Source: Chloroflexi bacterium 13_1_40CM_68_21 (GTDB taxonomy: Bacteria > Chloroflexota > Limnocylindria > P2-11E). Taken from it: 9,293 nucleotides of DNA. Both the position numbers and the translations under genes were made by a program. This document shows positions 1 through 5,420 of the stretch, one piece after another. Location: positions 1-9,293 of the forward strand of contig MNEO01000004.1 of NCBI GenBank assembly GCA_001917735.1, written 5' to 3'. The notes under the pieces are model-generated. The model had not been told where the DNA came from. It searched no databases and saw only the letters and a program-made list of their open reading frames with translations. Each line of letters opens with the position of its first letter. The first letter of the stretch is position 1.

Positions 1-1
1 C

Positions 2-787
2 ACGCCGACGCCGTCCGCAGCGGCGAGCGCCGCGCCCGCGCGTCCGCACGTATTCGTCATCGTCATGGAGAACGCGTCGCTCGCGAGGGCGCTTGCCGCG
101 CCCGACATCGCAACGCTCGCGTCGACCTACAGGGTCGCCATGAACTATCACGCGGTCGCGCGACCCAGCCTTCCGAACTATCTGGCGCTCACCTCGGGGA
201 GCACATGGGGCGTGACCGACGATGACTACCACGTGCTTCCGGCGGGCGGACTGGGCGCGCAGCTGTCGGCGGCGGGCGTGCCCTGGCGCGCGTACATGGA
301 GGGCCTCTCCGCCGACGGATGCGTGCGCAGCCCGTATCCCTACGCGGTCAAGCACAATCCGTTCGCCTATTACGGAGGGGCGTGTCCGCCGAACGTCGTG
401 TCGCTCGATGCTCTCGATGCCGATCTCGCGGGCGACGCGCCGCAGTTCGCCTGGATCACCCCGGGGCTCTGCCACGACGGGCACGATTGCGCGCTCACGG
501 AGGCCGGCGCCTGGCTGGTGCAGCTCGTCGCGCGCATCGTCGCCTCAGCATCCTTCCGCGAGCGCGGCGTGCTTTTCGTGGTCTGGGACGAGGGCGACGG
601 CGGAGACGAGACGAATCTCGTCCCATTGATCGTGGCCACGCCCGATCCCGTTGCGCGCCGTTCGGCCGAGCGGTACGACCACTATTCGCTCCTCGCGACG
701 ATCGAGGACACCTTCGGACTTCCGCGCCTGGGTGCCGCGGCTGGCGCTCGCTCCATCACCGACCTGCTCTCGCTTCGAACCCCCTAG
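2..787 (+). CDS. Extracytoplasmic phosphoesterase / acid phosphatase-like protein (5' partial)
   Basis: The frame is open to the left edge, so the true start lies outside the window. The ATG at 65 is internal to a conserved block that reads HVFVIVMENAS, the first metal-site strand of PF04185-type phosphoesterases. Further family marks follow: ARPSLPNYLALTSG (substrate or metal loop), WITPGLCHDGHDC, FVVWDEGDGGDETNLVPL, and YDHYSLLATIEDTFGLPRLG near the C-terminus. All four fit the acid phosphatase / phospholipase C-like branch of the alkaline phosphatase superfamily. These enzymes hydrolyse phosphomonoesters or phosphodiesters outside the cytoplasm. The visible N-terminus is a Thr/Pro/Ala/Ser-rich linker, as expected after an export signal or lipid anchor that must lie upstream. 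Substrate cannot be assigned. The TAG stop overlaps the stop of the convergent small membrane gene in one CTAG. Confidence 0.88.
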   Translation, partial: TPTPSAAASAAPARPHVFVIVMENASLARALAAPDIATLASTYRVAMNYHAVARPSLPNYLALTSGSTWGVTDDDYHVLPAGGLGAQLSAAGVPWRAYMEGLSADGCVRSPYPYAVKHNPFAYYGGACPPNVVSLDALDADLAGDAPQFAWITPGLCHDGHDCALTEAGAWLVQLVARIVASASFRERGVLFVVWDEGDGGDETNLVPLIVATPDPVARRSAERYDHYSLLATIEDTFGLPRLGAAAGARSITDLLSLRTP

Positions 788-966
788 GGCGCGGTACGAA
801 CGAGCCAGAGCACCACCAAGGCGGCCGCAGCCAGGGCGGCGCCTGCGATCGCCCACTCGCTCCGGCCGGTCATGAACGATCCACCGAGCAGGCCGATCCC
901 CTGAAGGATGAAGATCGCGCCGACGGCGAGAGCCACGAGGGAGACGATGCGGACCGTCCGGCGCAT
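784..966 (-). CDS. Small two-helix membrane protein coupled to the HxlR regulator
   Basis: This is a 60-aa protein whose ATG lies 2 bases after the stop of the HxlR gene, so the two are almost certainly co-transcribed and probably translationally coupled. It has a short basic start (MRRTVR), a first hydrophobic helix at about residues 7-24, a polar hairpin with the motif LQGIGLLGGSFMTG (21-34), and a second helix at about 37-57 that ends in Arg. The GSFMTG turn followed by W and a second helix is a pattern I recognise from widespread unannotated small bacterial membrane proteins; no function is known to me. A much longer frame runs upstream through the HxlR gene, but that part is Arg/Pro-rich shadow sequence. 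The gene could be a membrane partner of the regulator or only a passenger. Confidence 0.72.
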   Translation of the reverse strand: MRRTVRIVSLVALAVGAIFILQGIGLLGGSFMTGRSEWAIAGAALAAAALVVLWLVRTAP

Positions 967-968
967 GG

Positions 969-1331
969 TTATCCCGAACGCCGTGCGGGACGAAGGCTGC
1001 GACCCCACTTCTCGATCGAGTCGATGATCGGCCGGAGACTGCGGCCCTGCGCCGTGAGCTGGTAGTCGACGCGCGGGGGTATCTCGGCGTGAACGGTCCG
1101 CGTCAGCAGTCCGAGCTGCTCGAGCTCGCGCAGTCGCACCGTGAGCATCTTCGGCGACGCGGCGGGAACGAGCCGTTGCAGATCGCCAAACCGCCGGGGG
1201 CCATCCATCAGGTGGTGAAGGACGATCAAGGTCCATTTTGCCCCGACGACGGCAAGCGCCTTCTCGACCGCGCACTCCTCCGCTCTGGGGGTCGCCCGTA
1301 GCTCGGGCGGCGGGTTGGCGATGGTGACCAT
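969..1331 (-). CDS. HxlR-family winged-helix transcriptional regulator
   Basis: This 120-aa protein matches the HxlR (PF01638) pattern along its length. It has an N-terminal Cys (C20) in CAVEKAL, then GAKWTLIVLHHLMDGPRRFGD (first helices), SPKMLTVRLRELEQLGLL (recognition helix), a wing with TRTVHAEIPPRVDYQLT, and the closing GRSL...IEKWG. Family members are dimeric DNA-binding repressors or activators. Several (YodB- and HypR-type) sense quinones, aldehydes or disulfide stress through the conserved N-terminal Cys, which is present here. The ATG at 1331 has an AGGGG ribosome site 8 bases upstream. It is divergent from a DoxX gene across a 97-bp gap and is followed by a coupled small membrane gene. 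Autoregulation and control of doxX are the natural inference. The inducer is unknown. Confidence 0.95.
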   Translation of the reverse strand: MVTIANPPPELRATPRAEECAVEKALAVVGAKWTLIVLHHLMDGPRRFGDLQRLVPAASPKMLTVRLRELEQLGLLTRTVHAEIPPRVDYQLTAQGRSLRPIIDSIEKWGRSLRPARRSG

Positions 1332-1428
1332 TCAACTTGCCCCTAACTTTTCGGTAAGTACTAGCCTTTGGGAAGTATCCGCGCCGGTCCGCTGTTGTCC
1401 AACACAACACGCGCGCGGGAGGAACCCG
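1332..1428. promoter_or_regulatory. Divergent HxlR/DoxX promoter region with candidate HxlR operator
   Basis: On the minus strand, TTGGAC (1402-1397), a 17-base spacer and GATACT (1379-1374) form a plausible sigma-70 promoter for the HxlR gene. On the plus strand, TTGCCC (1337-1342), a 16-base spacer and TACTAG (1359-1364) is a weaker candidate for doxX. An inverted repeat, ACTT-TTCGGT-AAGT (1346-1359), sits exactly in that spacer. A further half-site-like GGAAGTAT (1371-1378) resembles GTAAGTAC (1354-1361). ACTT/AAGT-type dyads with A/T-rich flanks are typical of HxlR operators as I remember them. The assignment is inference from position and symmetry. Confidence 0.55.
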
Positions 1429-1944
1429 ATGAATGCGGATCTTGCGATCTTCGTACTTCGCGTCGTGGTCGGCGGCGTGGTCGCGATGCACGGCTTCCTG
1501 AAGCTCGGCTGGGTCGGCCAGGGCGGCTCGGTCGCCGGGGTGGCCGGATGGTTCAATGGCCTAGGCCTGCGGCCGGGGATCTTCTGGGCGCTCGTCGCCA
1601 CGCTCGCCGAGGCGGGTGGCGGGACGCTGATGGTCCTGGGGCTCGGCGGTCCGATCGGACCGGGGGTCGTCGTCGGGGACCTCGTCGTCGTGGCGATCGT
1701 CGCGCACTGGGCTCAGGGGTTCTGGGCCGGCGGCGGCAAGGTCGGCTGGGAGTTCCCGGTGCCCCTGGCGGCGGGCGCGTTCGCCGTCGCGCTCATCGGC
1801 AACGGGGCCTGGTCGCTCGATCGGCTCCTGGGACTCGCTTATCCGGACTGGCTGCTCGGGGCCTGGCTCGTGATCGTGCTGGTCGGCGTGATGCTCGCGC
1901 TCGGCGCACGGGCGATGTTCGCGCCCAAGCAGACCACTTCTTAG
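1429..1944 (+). CDS. DoxX-family integral membrane protein
   Basis: This 171-aa, four-helix membrane protein is of the DoxX type (PF07681). The diagnostic order is present: LRVVVGGVVAMHGFLKLGW (residues 10-28) with the HG..KL motif, a conserved acidic residue in ATLAEAGGGTLMVLGL (E61), GFWAGGGKVGWEFPVPLAAG (97-116), and GNGAWSLD (124-131). I chose the ATG at 1429 because GGGAGG precedes it and the hydrophobic domain begins there. The in-frame ATG at 1315 would overlap the HxlR start and add residues that look non-coding. DoxX-like proteins are linked to thiosulfate oxidation, quinone or thiol-stress handling and membrane-associated redox complexes, but the precise activity of this subgroup is not settled. 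Its divergent placement next to an HxlR regulator suggests it is the controlled gene. Confidence 0.92.
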   Translation: MNADLAIFVLRVVVGGVVAMHGFLKLGWVGQGGSVAGVAGWFNGLGLRPGIFWALVATLAEAGGGTLMVLGLGGPIGPGVVVGDLVVVAIVAHWAQGFWAGGGKVGWEFPVPLAAGAFAVALIGNGAWSLDRLLGLAYPDWLLGAWLVIVLVGVMLALGARAMFAPKQTTS

Positions 1945-1961
1945 CCGAAAGAGTGCGGAAT

Positions 1962-2001
1962 TCTTAGGGCGCGCTCAGGGCGCTCTTAAGGCGCTCTGAG
2001 C
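1962..2001 (+). promoter_or_regulatory. Three tandem 11-bp repeats that also form a strong hairpin
   Basis: Three head-to-tail 11-mers are visible: TCTTAGGGCGC (1962-1972), GCTCAGGGCGC (1973-1983) and TCTTAAGGCGC (1984-1994). A degenerate TCTGAG follows at 1995. An 11-bp period is the spacing used by OmpR/PhoB-type response regulators. The same bases hold an inverted repeat, 1973-1983 with 1991-2001: 11 pairs with one G-T wobble around a 7-base loop. That hairpin could act as a terminator for doxX, whose stop is 28 bases upstream, but no T-run follows. The two readings are not exclusive. Confidence 0.5.
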
Positions 2002-2016
2002 TCCGCGCGAGAGGCT

Positions 2017-3336
2017 ATGCGCATGTACGAAACAGATCCCGCGACGACCGCGCCGCTCATCGCACCAACACCACCACCTCCGCCGAAGAAGCCCGGCGGC
2101 GTGAGCGCGAGGCGCCTTCTGGCGATCGGCGTGCTTGCGTTCGCGTTCGCCGCGTTCAGCGGGCGCCTTGACCTCGCGAGCTTCGTCTCCAGCGCGCGCG
2201 GTCTGGTCGCTCCCACACCCGCCGCGCGCACGACAACGGCGACGAACGCCACCGACGCGGCCGCCGTCGCCGCGATCAAGGACGTCATCCAGCGCGCGAA
2301 TCAAGCCCAGGCGCAGGCCTTCGCCAAGAGCGACGACAGCGTGATGCGCGCCACCGCCACCGACTCCTACTACCAGGAGCTGGTGCAGACGAACCGCGAT
2401 CTGGGGAACGGCGGCGTGAGCTCGATCGTCCTTACGAACATCACGTGGGGCGACGTCACGGTGAGCGGCACGACCGCACAGGCGACCACGTTCGAGACGT
2501 GGCGATCCACCTACAACGACGGATCGACCGACGAGCGCACCGACCGCAACGAGTACACCCTCACCCAGCTGTCTGGCGCGTGGAAGATCTCCGCGGATGT
2601 GCAGCCCGACTCCCGGGTGATCGAGCCTGGCACGGGGACCGCACCGAGCGTCACGCAGCCGGGCACGCCCGCGGCGGTCATGAGCCGCTCAAGCAACTGG
2701 TCCGGCTATGCCGCGACCGGCGGCGTCTTCACTTCGGTCACCGGCTCGTGGATCGTGCCCACGGTGACCAGCACGAGCGTCGGCGCCGACGCCACGTGGG
2801 TCGGCATCGGCGGGCTCACCGGCCGCGACCTGCTACAAGCCGGTACGCAGGCGATGGTGAGCGCGGACAGCACGGTCGAGTACTCGGCGTGGACCGAGAT
2901 GCTCCCGCAGTCCTCGCACACGGTCCCACTCGCGGTGCGCGCAGGCGACGCCGTCACGGCGACGCTCACGCAGAAGTCTGGCAACAGCTGGGTCATCACG
3001 ATCAGAAACGACACCACGAAAGAGAGCTACAGCGTCACGGTCCAGTACAGCTCGTCCAACTCGTCCGCGGAATGGATCCAGGAGGCGCCGAGCGCCGGCC
3101 GCGGAGTCGTGCCGCTCGATCAGTTCGGGACGCTGCGCTTCACTGCCGGCAGCGCGGTGGAGAACGGGAAGAGCCAAACGCTCGCGGACCTCGGTGCGAA
3201 GGCGATCACCATGATCAACGGCAGAGGCCAGGCGATCGCTCAGCCTTCGGTGCTCGGACATGACGGCAGCAGCTTCACGGTCACGCGCACCGACGCTCCG
3301 AGCACCAGCACCGGTGGCCGGCGGGGCCGGCCTTAG
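2017..3336 (+). CDS. Membrane-anchored G1 (eqolisin-type) glutamic peptidase with NTF2-like N-terminal domain
   Basis: From the first ATG this is 439 aa. The second ATG (2023, Met3) is better spaced from the GAGG at 2011-2014 and may be the real start. Domain order: a Pro-rich cytoplasmic tail (15-27), one hydrophobic segment (33-48) acting as anchor or uncleaved signal, and an Ala/Thr linker. Residues about 82-196 resemble NTF2/SnoaL-like folds, with a helical start and a W..T......G..W strand pattern. The peptidase domain, about 225-380, has SSNWSGYAATGGVFTSVTGS, TWVGIGGLTGRDLLQAGTQ, YSAWTEMLP, RAGDAV and SSAEWIQEAP. This is the peptidase G1 signature (PF01828), with candidate catalytic Gln274 and a Glu in the AEWIQE motif (352, or possibly 356). 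Family members are acid-active endopeptidases, and this one would act outside the membrane. It stands alone on its strand, behind an 11-bp repeat array. Specificity is unknown. Confidence 0.85.
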   Translation: MRMYETDPATTAPLIAPTPPPPPKKPGGVSARRLLAIGVLAFAFAAFSGRLDLASFVSSARGLVAPTPAARTTTATNATDAAAVAAIKDVIQRANQAQAQAFAKSDDSVMRATATDSYYQELVQTNRDLGNGGVSSIVLTNITWGDVTVSGTTAQATTFETWRSTYNDGSTDERTDRNEYTLTQLSGAWKISADVQPDSRVIEPGTGTAPSVTQPGTPAAVMSRSSNWSGYAATGGVFTSVTGSWIVPTVTSTSVGADATWVGIGGLTGRDLLQAGTQAMVSADSTVEYSAWTEMLPQSSHTVPLAVRAGDAVTATLTQKSGNSWVITIRNDTTKESYSVTVQYSSSNSSAEWIQEAPSAGRGVVPLDQFGTLRFTAGSAVENGKSQTLADLGAKAITMINGRGQAIAQPSVLGHDGSSFTVTRTDAPSTSTGGRRGRP

Positions 3337-3368
3337 CGGAGGGCTAGCTAGCTCGGGCGGGGCGCCCG
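3316..3368. terminator. Two GC-rich hairpins between convergent genes, possible bidirectional terminator
   Basis: Two perfect stems with GGG loops (plus-strand reading) lie 21 bases apart. The first is GGCCGGC/GCCGGCC (3316-3322 with 3326-3332), which overlaps the last codons of the glutamic peptidase. The second is CGGGCG/CGCCCG (3354-3359 with 3363-3368), inside the end of the opposing small gene. Between them is CTAGCTAG. Neither stem is followed by a T-run, so intrinsic termination is only a possibility. Confidence 0.35.
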
Positions 3369-3638
3369 CCGCAAGAGCATCGCGACAGTCTCGGGGTCGC
3401 CGTTTTCGACCGCGGACACCAGCTCGTCGGCGTATTCGCCAAGACGCTCGTGATCGTGAGGCGACGCCTCGTTATCCGAGGTCGGGTCCAGGGCCAGCCG
3501 GACCGTCTCCCTGATCGCCACGGCCATCATGCGCGCGGCGTACCAGGCGTCGCGATCCACACCGGCACGGTCCCAAGGTCCGCCCGCGACCTGCTCCACG
3601 TCGGGCACTTTGCACGCTGGCCGCGCCCTTGTGAACAC
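3348..3638 (-). CDS. Hypothetical small soluble protein, start uncertain
   Basis: The open frame is up to 96 aa from a GTG at 3638, where no ribosome site is visible. GTG codons at 3608 and 3599 are alternatives. Codons over most of its length end in G or C, as in the confident genes, so I consider it coding. The N-terminal 15 residues are less convincing. The body is acidic and helical, with DAWYAARMMAVAIRETVRL, a Pro/Asp/His-rich turn, and GEYADELVSAVENGDPETVA leading to a basic end. The last helix pair loosely resembles an ankyrin-like motif (AVENGDPETVAMLLRR), which is too little to claim a repeat protein. I do not recognise a family. It converges on the glutamic peptidase and is divergent from the YHS gene. 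Confidence 0.55.
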   Translation of the reverse strand: MFTRARPACKVPDVEQVAGGPWDRAGVDRDAWYAARMMAVAIRETVRLALDPTSDNEASPHDHERLGEYADELVSAVENGDPETVAMLLRRAPRPS

Positions 3639-3661
3639 CGTACGAGGTGAGAGATTTCGGC

Positions 3662-3705
3662 TACCCCGTACGGGGGACCTTCGCGCGACGCGCTACCTTT
3701 GTCCT
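3662..3705 (+). promoter_or_regulatory. CCCCGTACGGGG palindrome and leaderless -10 upstream of the YHS gene
   Basis: A perfect 12-bp palindrome, CCCCGTACGGGG, lies at 3664-3675 within TACCCCGTACGGGGGAC. It resembles the TACCC...GGGGGTA operators of CsoR-family copper sensors as I remember them. A -10-like TACCTT (3694-3699) ends 6 bases before the ATG, and there is no ribosome site, so a leaderless mRNA is likely. The palindrome falls over the expected -35 position, where no good -35 is seen. A second CGTACG core lies at 3639-3644, 28 bp centre to centre. Operator function is inferred. Confidence 0.5.
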
Positions 3706-3897
3706 ATGACGCCCGCTGGGAAGATCCTCGATCCGGTCTGCGACATGGTCGTCGATATCGCCGAGCAGCGAGAGGTCGGCCTGACCCTCGTGCGGCCCGA
3801 GCGCGAATACGCCTTCTGCGGTCCGGGATGTCTCGAACGCTTTGCAAAGGATCCGAAACGCTACATCGGCAAGGTCGAGCGCTGGCTCACCGCCTAG
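3706..3897 (+). CDS. YHS-domain metal-binding protein
   Basis: This 63-aa protein is almost entirely a YHS domain (PF04945). It has ILDPVCDMVV with Cys12, a short strand region, then EYAFCGPGCLERFAKDPKRYIG with Cys38 and Cys42. The usual DPVCGM appears here as DPVCDM. The FC.pgC...F..dP..Y motif is intact. Free-standing YHS proteins, and YHS domains fused to heavy-metal ATPases, bind metal ions and are linked to copper handling; the direct role of this one is unproven. I chose the ATG at 3706 because the domain starts at once and the upstream in-frame residues (from 3529) are antisense to another gene. It appears leaderless. Its stop overlaps the convergent metallopeptidase stop as CTAG. The palindrome upstream suggests metal-responsive control. 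Confidence 0.88.
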   Translation: MTPAGKILDPVCDMVVDIAEQREVGLTLVRPEREYAFCGPGCLERFAKDPKRYIGKVERWLTA

Positions 3898-5132
3898 CGC
3901 GAGTCGCCGGGCGAGCCTCGGTCGAGCTTCCTGACCTTCGCGGTGAAGACGGTGTTTCCATCCTGGGCGCTGATCGTGTAGCGGCCCCGCGCGCGCGTCG
4001 CGGGCACGCCGTCGAAATTCGACCCAAAGGGTGAGATCACCAGCGGCCAGCTCTCACTTCCGCGCGGCCCGCTGATCGTGAGCATCACCGTCGCGGCGGG
4101 CGTGAATCCGTACAGGAGGTAGCTCGCCGGCGCGCCTTCAGGCGTGACCGCGATGAGCCCCGGGGTCTGCGGTACGGCTCCGCGCATCCGGCCCGAAAGA
4201 CCGGCGGCGAACTCGTCGAAGGAGCGCCCGGTGAGCGCGGCATACGCCTGGGCAACGTTCTGGCCACGCCGGAGCCGCTCATACAGGAGCGCGATCGGCG
4301 CGTCACCGCCGATGTCCTCGCGCAGGAGCTCGACCGCGCGGGCGGCCTCCTGGTACTTGAAGTAGCCGGCCCAGTCGGTCAGCGCGTTCCACGCGAGCTG
4401 GGACACGAGCGTGTTCAGCGGAATGAGCGTTCCCGTCTCGGCCATCGACGCCGCTTCGTAGCGGACGCGGACGAGCCGCCAGTCGCCGCCCGGAACGAAC
4501 GCCTCCGCCAGTCGCGCCTGACCCTCGTTGAGCCAGGCCGGCACGAGGTCGCACCGCGGGGCGCAGGCGTCGAGGGTGAGGAGGTGCGTGAGCTCGTGGC
4601 GGATCGCGGCGATAGGCCGCCGGTCGCGAATCGCCTCCCAGTTCACGGCGATGAGCCGTAGCGAAGGTTCGAAGAAGGACACCGAGTTCTCCGCGACGAA
4701 CGTCGCGGTCGCTCTTCCGTACCCGAAGAAGCGAACGAACCCTTCCGCGTACCCCTCGGCCGTGGCGAAGACGTAGATCACCGGCCGACGGCTGAACGAT
4801 CGGGCGAACTCGCGTTCGACAGCCGGGATATCCGACGCAACGGTAGCCGCGACGACCCCTTCGTCCTCGCGAGTCAGCTCCGTCGCGACGCGAAGGTCCG
4901 CCGCCCCGGGCACCAGCGCGAACTCGATGCCGGCGATATCGCGAGTCACGCGCGGTGGCGGCTCCGGACGAGGCGTTGGCGGGACCGGCGACGGCGTGGC
5001 GATCGCTGTCGGCTCGGGGCTCGCCATGAGGGTCGCGACCGGCTGCGCCGATGACGCCGCGTCACCGCTCAACGGTCGCGGCGCGCACGCGGTAGCGAAG
5101 AAGATGGCGACCGCGAGAATGCGCGTCCCCAT
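3894..5132 (-). CDS. Lipoprotein gluzincin metallopeptidase (peptidase MA-like)
   Basis: This is a 412-aa exported protein. The N-terminus MGTRILAVAIFFATACAP is a lipoprotein signal peptide with a plausible lipobox (ATAC, Cys16). A Pro/Thr/Ala-rich tether runs to about residue 65. The catalytic domain contains IRHELTHLLTL (HExxH at 179-183) and, 20 residues after it, WLNEGQARLAEA with the third zinc ligand Glu203. HExxH plus NEG is the gluzincin arrangement of the peptidase MA-like group (PF13485). Two Cys between the motifs (ACAPRC) could form a disulfide. After an EAARAVELL / GQNVAQAYAALTGRSFDEF helical region, the last 80 or so residues look like a small beta domain. I chose the ATG at 5132 because the signal peptide begins there; the frame runs on to 5225 but adds non-signal residues. 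The substrate is unknown. Confidence 0.86.
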   Translation of the reverse strand: MGTRILAVAIFFATACAPRPLSGDAASSAQPVATLMASPEPTAIATPSPVPPTPRPEPPPRVTRDIAGIEFALVPGAADLRVATELTREDEGVVAATVASDIPAVEREFARSFSRRPVIYVFATAEGYAEGFVRFFGYGRATATFVAENSVSFFEPSLRLIAVNWEAIRDRRPIAAIRHELTHLLTLDACAPRCDLVPAWLNEGQARLAEAFVPGGDWRLVRVRYEAASMAETGTLIPLNTLVSQLAWNALTDWAGYFKYQEAARAVELLREDIGGDAPIALLYERLRRGQNVAQAYAALTGRSFDEFAAGLSGRMRGAVPQTPGLIAVTPEGAPASYLLYGFTPAATVMLTISGPRGSESWPLVISPFGSNFDGVPATRARGRYTISAQDGNTVFTAKVRKLDRGSPGDSR

Positions 5133-5147
5133 ACGGGGAAGCGTACC
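5123..5147 (-). promoter_or_regulatory. CCCCGTATGGGG palindrome over the start codon and leaderless -10 of the metallopeptidase
   Basis: Read on the minus strand, a -10-like TACGCT is followed by 7 bases and then ATG, with no ribosome site, so the mRNA is probably leaderless. The start codon lies inside CCCCGTATGGGG (5138-5127). With flanks this is TTCCCCGTATGGGGAC, nearly the same as TACCCCGTACGGGGGAC upstream of the YHS gene. A protein bound here would cover the transcription start. The shared core and position are seen; regulation is inferred. Confidence 0.42.
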
Positions 5148-5171
5148 GATGAAGGGTCCGCGTGGTCCGGA

Positions 5172-5213
5172 TTTTGCCGTTTGCGGGCCCAAAGAGATAC
5201 GGACTCGGAGGTG
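5172..5213 (+). promoter_or_regulatory. Promoter candidate and strong ribosome binding site for the 52-aa basic protein
   Basis: TTGCCG (5174-5179) and GATACG (5196-5201), with a 16-base spacer, form a weak sigma-70-like pair. GGAGGTG (5207-5213), 5 bases before the ATG at 5219, is a near-perfect ribosome site and fixes that start over the upstream in-frame codons. Confidence 0.4.
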
Positions 5214-5218
5214 TGTCC

Positions 5219-5377
5219 ATGCCACCGCGTGGCGTGAAGAGCAAGACGCGCAGACGTCAGTACGAGCACATCAAGGAGAGCGAGCTCCGGCGAGGCCGGT
5301 CAGCGAAAGTCGCCAAGCGCATCGCCGCGGCAACGACGAACAAGACCCGTCGCATGAAGGGGGAGACGAAGAGCTGA
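5219..5377 (+). CDS. Small basic conserved protein (often labelled plasmid stabilization-like)
   Basis: This 52-aa protein is rich in Lys and Arg. The core RRRQYEHIKESELRRGRSAK followed by VAKRIAAATTNKTRR matches a widespread small protein pattern (xxRQYEHIK.sl..RGRS...A..IAA.TVNK.RA..GE). Databases often call it plasmid stabilization protein without good evidence. It begins with a flexible basic stretch (MPPRGVKSKT) and is probably two short helices. Members are found on chromosomes of many phyla, so the name says little about mobility. The start is set by GGAGGTG 5 bases upstream. Its divergent neighbour is the metallopeptidase, and nothing follows on the same strand. Nucleic-acid binding is a guess from charge alone. 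Confidence 0.85.
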   Translation: MPPRGVKSKTRRRQYEHIKESELRRGRSAKVAKRIAAATTNKTRRMKGETKS

Positions 5378-5420
5378 CGCGGCAACAGCTCCAGGGTCGT
5401 GGGGGATCGCTCGAAGCGGG

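Noticed and set aside
319..1065. 248-aa plus-strand frame overlapping the phosphoesterase and HxlR genes
   Set aside because: Arg/Ala-rich sequence without motifs; the phosphoesterase and HxlR frames carry clear family signatures.
1315..1428. Upstream start for the DoxX gene
   Set aside because: It would overlap the HxlR start and the promoter region. A ribosome site and the membrane domain support 1429.
3529..3705. N-terminal extension of the YHS gene
   Set aside because: The added residues are antisense to the 3348-3638 gene and run through the palindrome and -10. The YHS domain begins right at 3706.
5219..5377. Evidence of a plasmid or toxin-antitoxin module from the plasmid stabilization-like gene
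   Set aside because: No partner toxin, replication or mobilisation gene is present. This small family is common on chromosomes and the label is not functional evidence.
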